Positions 5,724-7,097 of a DNA stretch of 7,097 nucleotides are shown one piece after another. Numbering within the stretch: the first letter of the stretch is position 1; every line of letters starts with the position of its first letter. The translations under genes were made by a program, and so were the position numbers. Location of the stretch: positions 286-7,382 of the forward strand of contig MGIN01000025.1 of assembly GCA_001793775.1 (NCBI GenBank). Reading direction: 5' to 3'. A model generated the notes under the pieces. The model saw nothing but the letters and a program-made list of their open reading frames with translations, had not been told where the DNA came from and searched no databases. The DNA comes from Candidatus Wolfebacteria bacterium GWA1_42_9 (GTDB lineage Bacteria; Patescibacteriota; Minisyncoccia; UBA6257; JAGOQP01).

Positions 5724-6026
5724 CGCGGGATGGAGAAGTAGTATCTCGCCTGGCTCAATTTTACGGGCGTCTTTATTGGAAACGATAAAGAAGATTACTT
5801 GCCAAATTCGGGGAAGCCCACGTTGAAAAAACTAGGTAATCCCGAGCTAAGCTCTGATGTTTTGTATCAGAGAAAGTGTAGAGACTAGATGGTAAGCACC
5901 GTCATTAAATAATGATTTACGGTGAAGGGATAGTCCAGACTACAAACTGTTTTTATCAGCAGGGCAACGAAAGTTGTAGTAGTAAGCATAACCAGGAGAT
6001 CGGGGGTGCAAATCCCCCTCCCGCAA
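5724..6026 (+). tRNA. Initiator tRNA-fMet(CAU), interrupted by a group I intron
   Basis: Joining 5724-5755 to 5987-6026 gives a complete 72-nt cloverleaf. The acceptor is CGCGGGA/TCCCGCA, the D stem GAGA/TCTC, the anticodon stem CCTGG/CCAGG with loop CTCATAA, the variable loop AGATC and the T stem GGGGG/CCCCC. Initiator hallmarks are the C1xA72 mismatch (5724, 6025), the A11:U24 pair (5734, 5746) and G-C pairs at 30:40 and 31:39; the third pair of the usual G-C triplet, 29:41, is U-A. The anticodon is CAU. CCA is not encoded after the discriminator A (6026). The T loop reads TGCAAAT instead of TTCAAAT, and the D loop AGTAGTA lacks the G18-G19 pair, both unusual. This tRNA starts translation, so intron removal would be essential if it is the only copy. 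Confidence 0.93.
5756..5986 (+). ncRNA. Group I intron (IC3-like) in the tRNA-fMet anticodon loop
   Basis: A 231-nt intron lies between U33 and C34. The 5' exon ends in U and the intron ends in G (5986), the two bases group I splicing requires. Helices I can draw: P1 5753-5756/5765-5768 with the U.G pair at the splice site; P2 5771-5778/5783-5790 with a GAAA tetraloop; P3 5798-5803/5891-5896; P4 5807-5812/5841-5846; P6a 5852-5858/5866-5872; P7 GACTA 5883-5887/TAGTC 5931-5935, the guanosine-binding helix; P8 5897-5902/5919-5924; P9 about 5939-5948/5972-5980. Core blocks such as CAAATTCGG, GTGTAGAGACTAGA and ATAGTCCAG match, from memory, the Azoarcus tRNA-Ile intron, a fast self-splicing ribozyme. 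There is no room for a homing endonuclease gene and none is seen. P1 is short, about four pairs, and is the least certain helix. Confidence 0.93.
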
Positions 6027-6035
6027 CATCAAAAT

Positions 6036-6066
6036 AAAAATCCCACCTGATTGAGTGGGATTTTTT
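6036..6066. terminator. Bidirectional intrinsic terminator
   Basis: TCCCAC (6041-6046) pairs with GTGGGA (6055-6060) around an 8-base loop, extended by A/T pairs to an 11-bp stem. On the + strand a run of six T follows (6061-6066), ending the tRNA transcript. On the minus strand TTTTTATTTT follows, so the same hairpin can end the convergent glycosyltransferase transcript. Confidence 0.88.
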
Positions 6067-6075
6067 GTTATTTAT

Positions 6076-6100
6076 TGGCGGACCGGACGGGATTTGAACC
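6076..6100 (-). pseudogene. 3' stub of a tRNA gene, possible attachment-site remnant
   Basis: On the minus strand these 25 bases read as the end of a tRNA: the last two bases of the T-stem 5' half, T loop TTCAAAT (6092-6098), T-stem 3' half CCCGT (6087-6091), acceptor 3' strand CCGGTCC (6080-6086), discriminator G and encoded CCA (6076-6078). Beyond 6100 pairing fails: the bases are CGTGG where ACGGG is needed. No 5' acceptor strand GGACCGG is found upstream on the minus strand before the glycosyltransferase gene. A lone tRNA 3' end is what tRNA-targeting integrases leave at one end of an insertion, but contig misjoining or gene decay would look the same. Confidence 0.6.
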
Positions 6101-6132
6101 ACGTGGGTCGCACTGCCCCCATTACGTTGATT

Positions 6133-7097
6133 TTACTTGGTTTTTTCTTTATCCCGAAAGTGAGCAAAGAGTCTTAAAAATTCTTTTTCATAACGATTAA
6201 CCATGAGTTCCGTCGTAAAATTTGCCTCAACCCGTCTTCGACATTCCCGACGATCAATACGATCAATTTTCTTCAGCGCGTCAGCCATCTCACTCACAGA
6301 GTCAACGACATAGCCAGTTTTGCCGTGATCTATTACTTCCGGCACTGATCCTCTGCGGAAAGCAACTACTGGCGTGCCCGTTGCCATTGATTCAACCATT
6401 ACTAGACCAAAAGGCTCTTCCCATTGAATTGGCACAAGGGTTGCCTTGGCGTTTTTGTAATATTCATACAGTTCTTTGCGGGATACTACGCCAATATGGC
6501 GAATCTGATCGCCAAGGTACGGCTTAATTTTTTCTTCCCAGTATGATCCAGTTGTCTCTGGACCGAGAATAAAAAGTTTTTCTCCAGTTTTTCGAGCCAC
6601 CTCGACTGCTTCGGCAACGCCTTTTTCAGGGGTAATTCTTCCAACAAACAAAAGGTAGTCACCGTGCTTTTCGGAAAACGGAACGTCAGCAAGATCAATG
6701 CCATTGTAAATGGTTGCAAGATAGTTGAAATCGGGGGCTGGGACTCGCTGCGCATCACTTATGGAAATATAATACTGGTTGGGACTTGCGAACATCTGAA
6801 ACATTTCTGCGCGCCAAGGATAAATGGGGTCGTGCAACGTATATACCGTAGGAACTTTTCGCGCTACATACGCCAGCGGCAGCGCTCTATCAACGGGATG
6901 GATATGAAGAACGTCAAATTTGCTTTCAAGAGCTTCTTTATACATGAGCGAGAGAAGATACTGGTCCCAAAGATTAAAAACCTTTGACACTTCCGCGCCG
7001 CCTACTTTTTTATCCTTTAAGATGGGAAGTCCTCCATTTTGCTGCAACGGCTTGAGACCGCCGCTCTCTACTCGCAACACTTTTATATTTGATCCTT
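6133..7097 (-). CDS. Glycosyltransferase family 4 (GT-B fold), N-terminus outside window
   Basis: The frame is open to the right edge and the first in-window GTG (7080) falls inside the domain, so roughly the first 70-80 residues are missing by comparison with the family. Such enzymes move a sugar from a nucleotide-sugar donor to lipid, saccharide or protein acceptors at the inner face of the membrane or in the cytosol. Visible elements, counted from 7080: acceptor-domain piece KFDVLHIHPVDRALPL (54-69), VYTLHDP (79-85), YISISDAQR and NGIDL around the domain hinge, donor-site VGRITPEKG with Arg148 and Lys153, and the EX7E motif from Glu222 to Glu230 in EPFGLVMVE, followed by GTPVVAFRRGSVPEVI. 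The order matches GT4 proteins; donor and acceptor cannot be told. It converges on the tRNA gene and shares the terminator at 6036-6066. Confidence 0.93.
   Translation of the reverse strand, partial: GSNIKVLRVESGGLKPLQQNGGLPILKDKKVGGAEVSKVFNLWDQYLLSLMYKEALESKFDVLHIHPVDRALPLAYVARKVPTVYTLHDPIYPWRAEMFQMFASPNQYYISISDAQRVPAPDFNYLATIYNGIDLADVPFSEKHGDYLLFVGRITPEKGVAEAVEVARKTGEKLFILGPETTGSYWEEKIKPYLGDQIRHIGVVSRKELYEYYKNAKATLVPIQWEEPFGLVMVESMATGTPVVAFRRGSVPEVIDHGKTGYVVDSVSEMADALKKIDRIDRRECRRRVEANFTTELMVNRYEKEFLRLFAHFRDKEKTK

Noticed and set aside
5756..5986. A homing endonuclease or other protein gene within the intron
   Set aside because: The 231 bases are fully used by ribozyme helices and contain no long reading frame.
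6222..6987. Plus-strand frames opposite the glycosyltransferase
   Set aside because: They are antisense shadows; the minus frame contains the complete GT4 donor-site and EX7E motifs.
1..7097. UGA recoded to glycine, as in some CPR lineages
   Set aside because: TGA ends six genes exactly where their families end and no in-frame TGA is needed inside any gene.
1..7097. CRISPR array, insertion sequence or toxin-antitoxin pair
   Set aside because: No spaced direct repeats of 20-40 bases, no transposase motifs and no two-gene small-protein module were found; the repeats present are short tandem units inside coding sequence.

Overview
The window looks like a piece of a small-genome, host-associated or symbiotic bacterium of the Patescibacteria (CPR) type. 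This is inference from several traits: end-overlapping genes (GTGA, ATGA) with little Shine-Dalgarno signal, divergent but complete housekeeping enzymes, short tandem repeats inside coding sequence, and a group I intron in a tRNA gene. UGA is used as a stop by six of the eight genes, so this is not a UGA-recoding lineage. Sampled blocks of the main genes are about 43% G+C.

Left block (1-3319, + strand): a tight four-gene run. It holds the 3' end of ppsA (phosphoenolpyruvate synthase), eno (enolase), a small MazG-like nucleotide pyrophosphohydrolase and ddl (D-alanine--D-alanine ligase). PpsA makes PEP from pyruvate and enolase links PEP to 2-phosphoglycerate, so the first two genes form a PEP-node module. 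Ddl supplies the D-Ala-D-Ala dipeptide for peptidoglycan. ppsA and eno carry short tandem repeats (7, about 11 and 21 bp periods) translated in frame, mostly in loops.

Middle block (3320-5633): an inverted repeat, then a small minus-strand gene for a predicted lipoprotein with a near-consensus promoter and a strong ribosome binding site. gatC and gatA follow on the + strand from a divergent promoter region. They encode two of the three subunits of the Asp-tRNA(Asn)/Glu-tRNA(Gln) amidotransferase; gatB is not in the window.

Right block (5634-7097): a promoter drives an initiator tRNA gene, tRNA-fMet(CAU), interrupted in the anticodon loop by a 231-nt group I intron. Its core closely resembles the IC3 introns of bacterial tRNA genes. 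Splicing restores a full cloverleaf with the initiator hallmarks C1xA72 and A11:U24. A bidirectional terminator follows, then a 25-bp stub matching only the 3' end of another tRNA on the minus strand (a possible attachment-site scar), and the 3' part of a family 4 glycosyltransferase gene running leftward off the window edge.

The most notable items are the intron in the initiator tRNA, the in-frame repeat expansions in ppsA and eno, the tRNA stub, and the well-expressed orphan lipoprotein gene.
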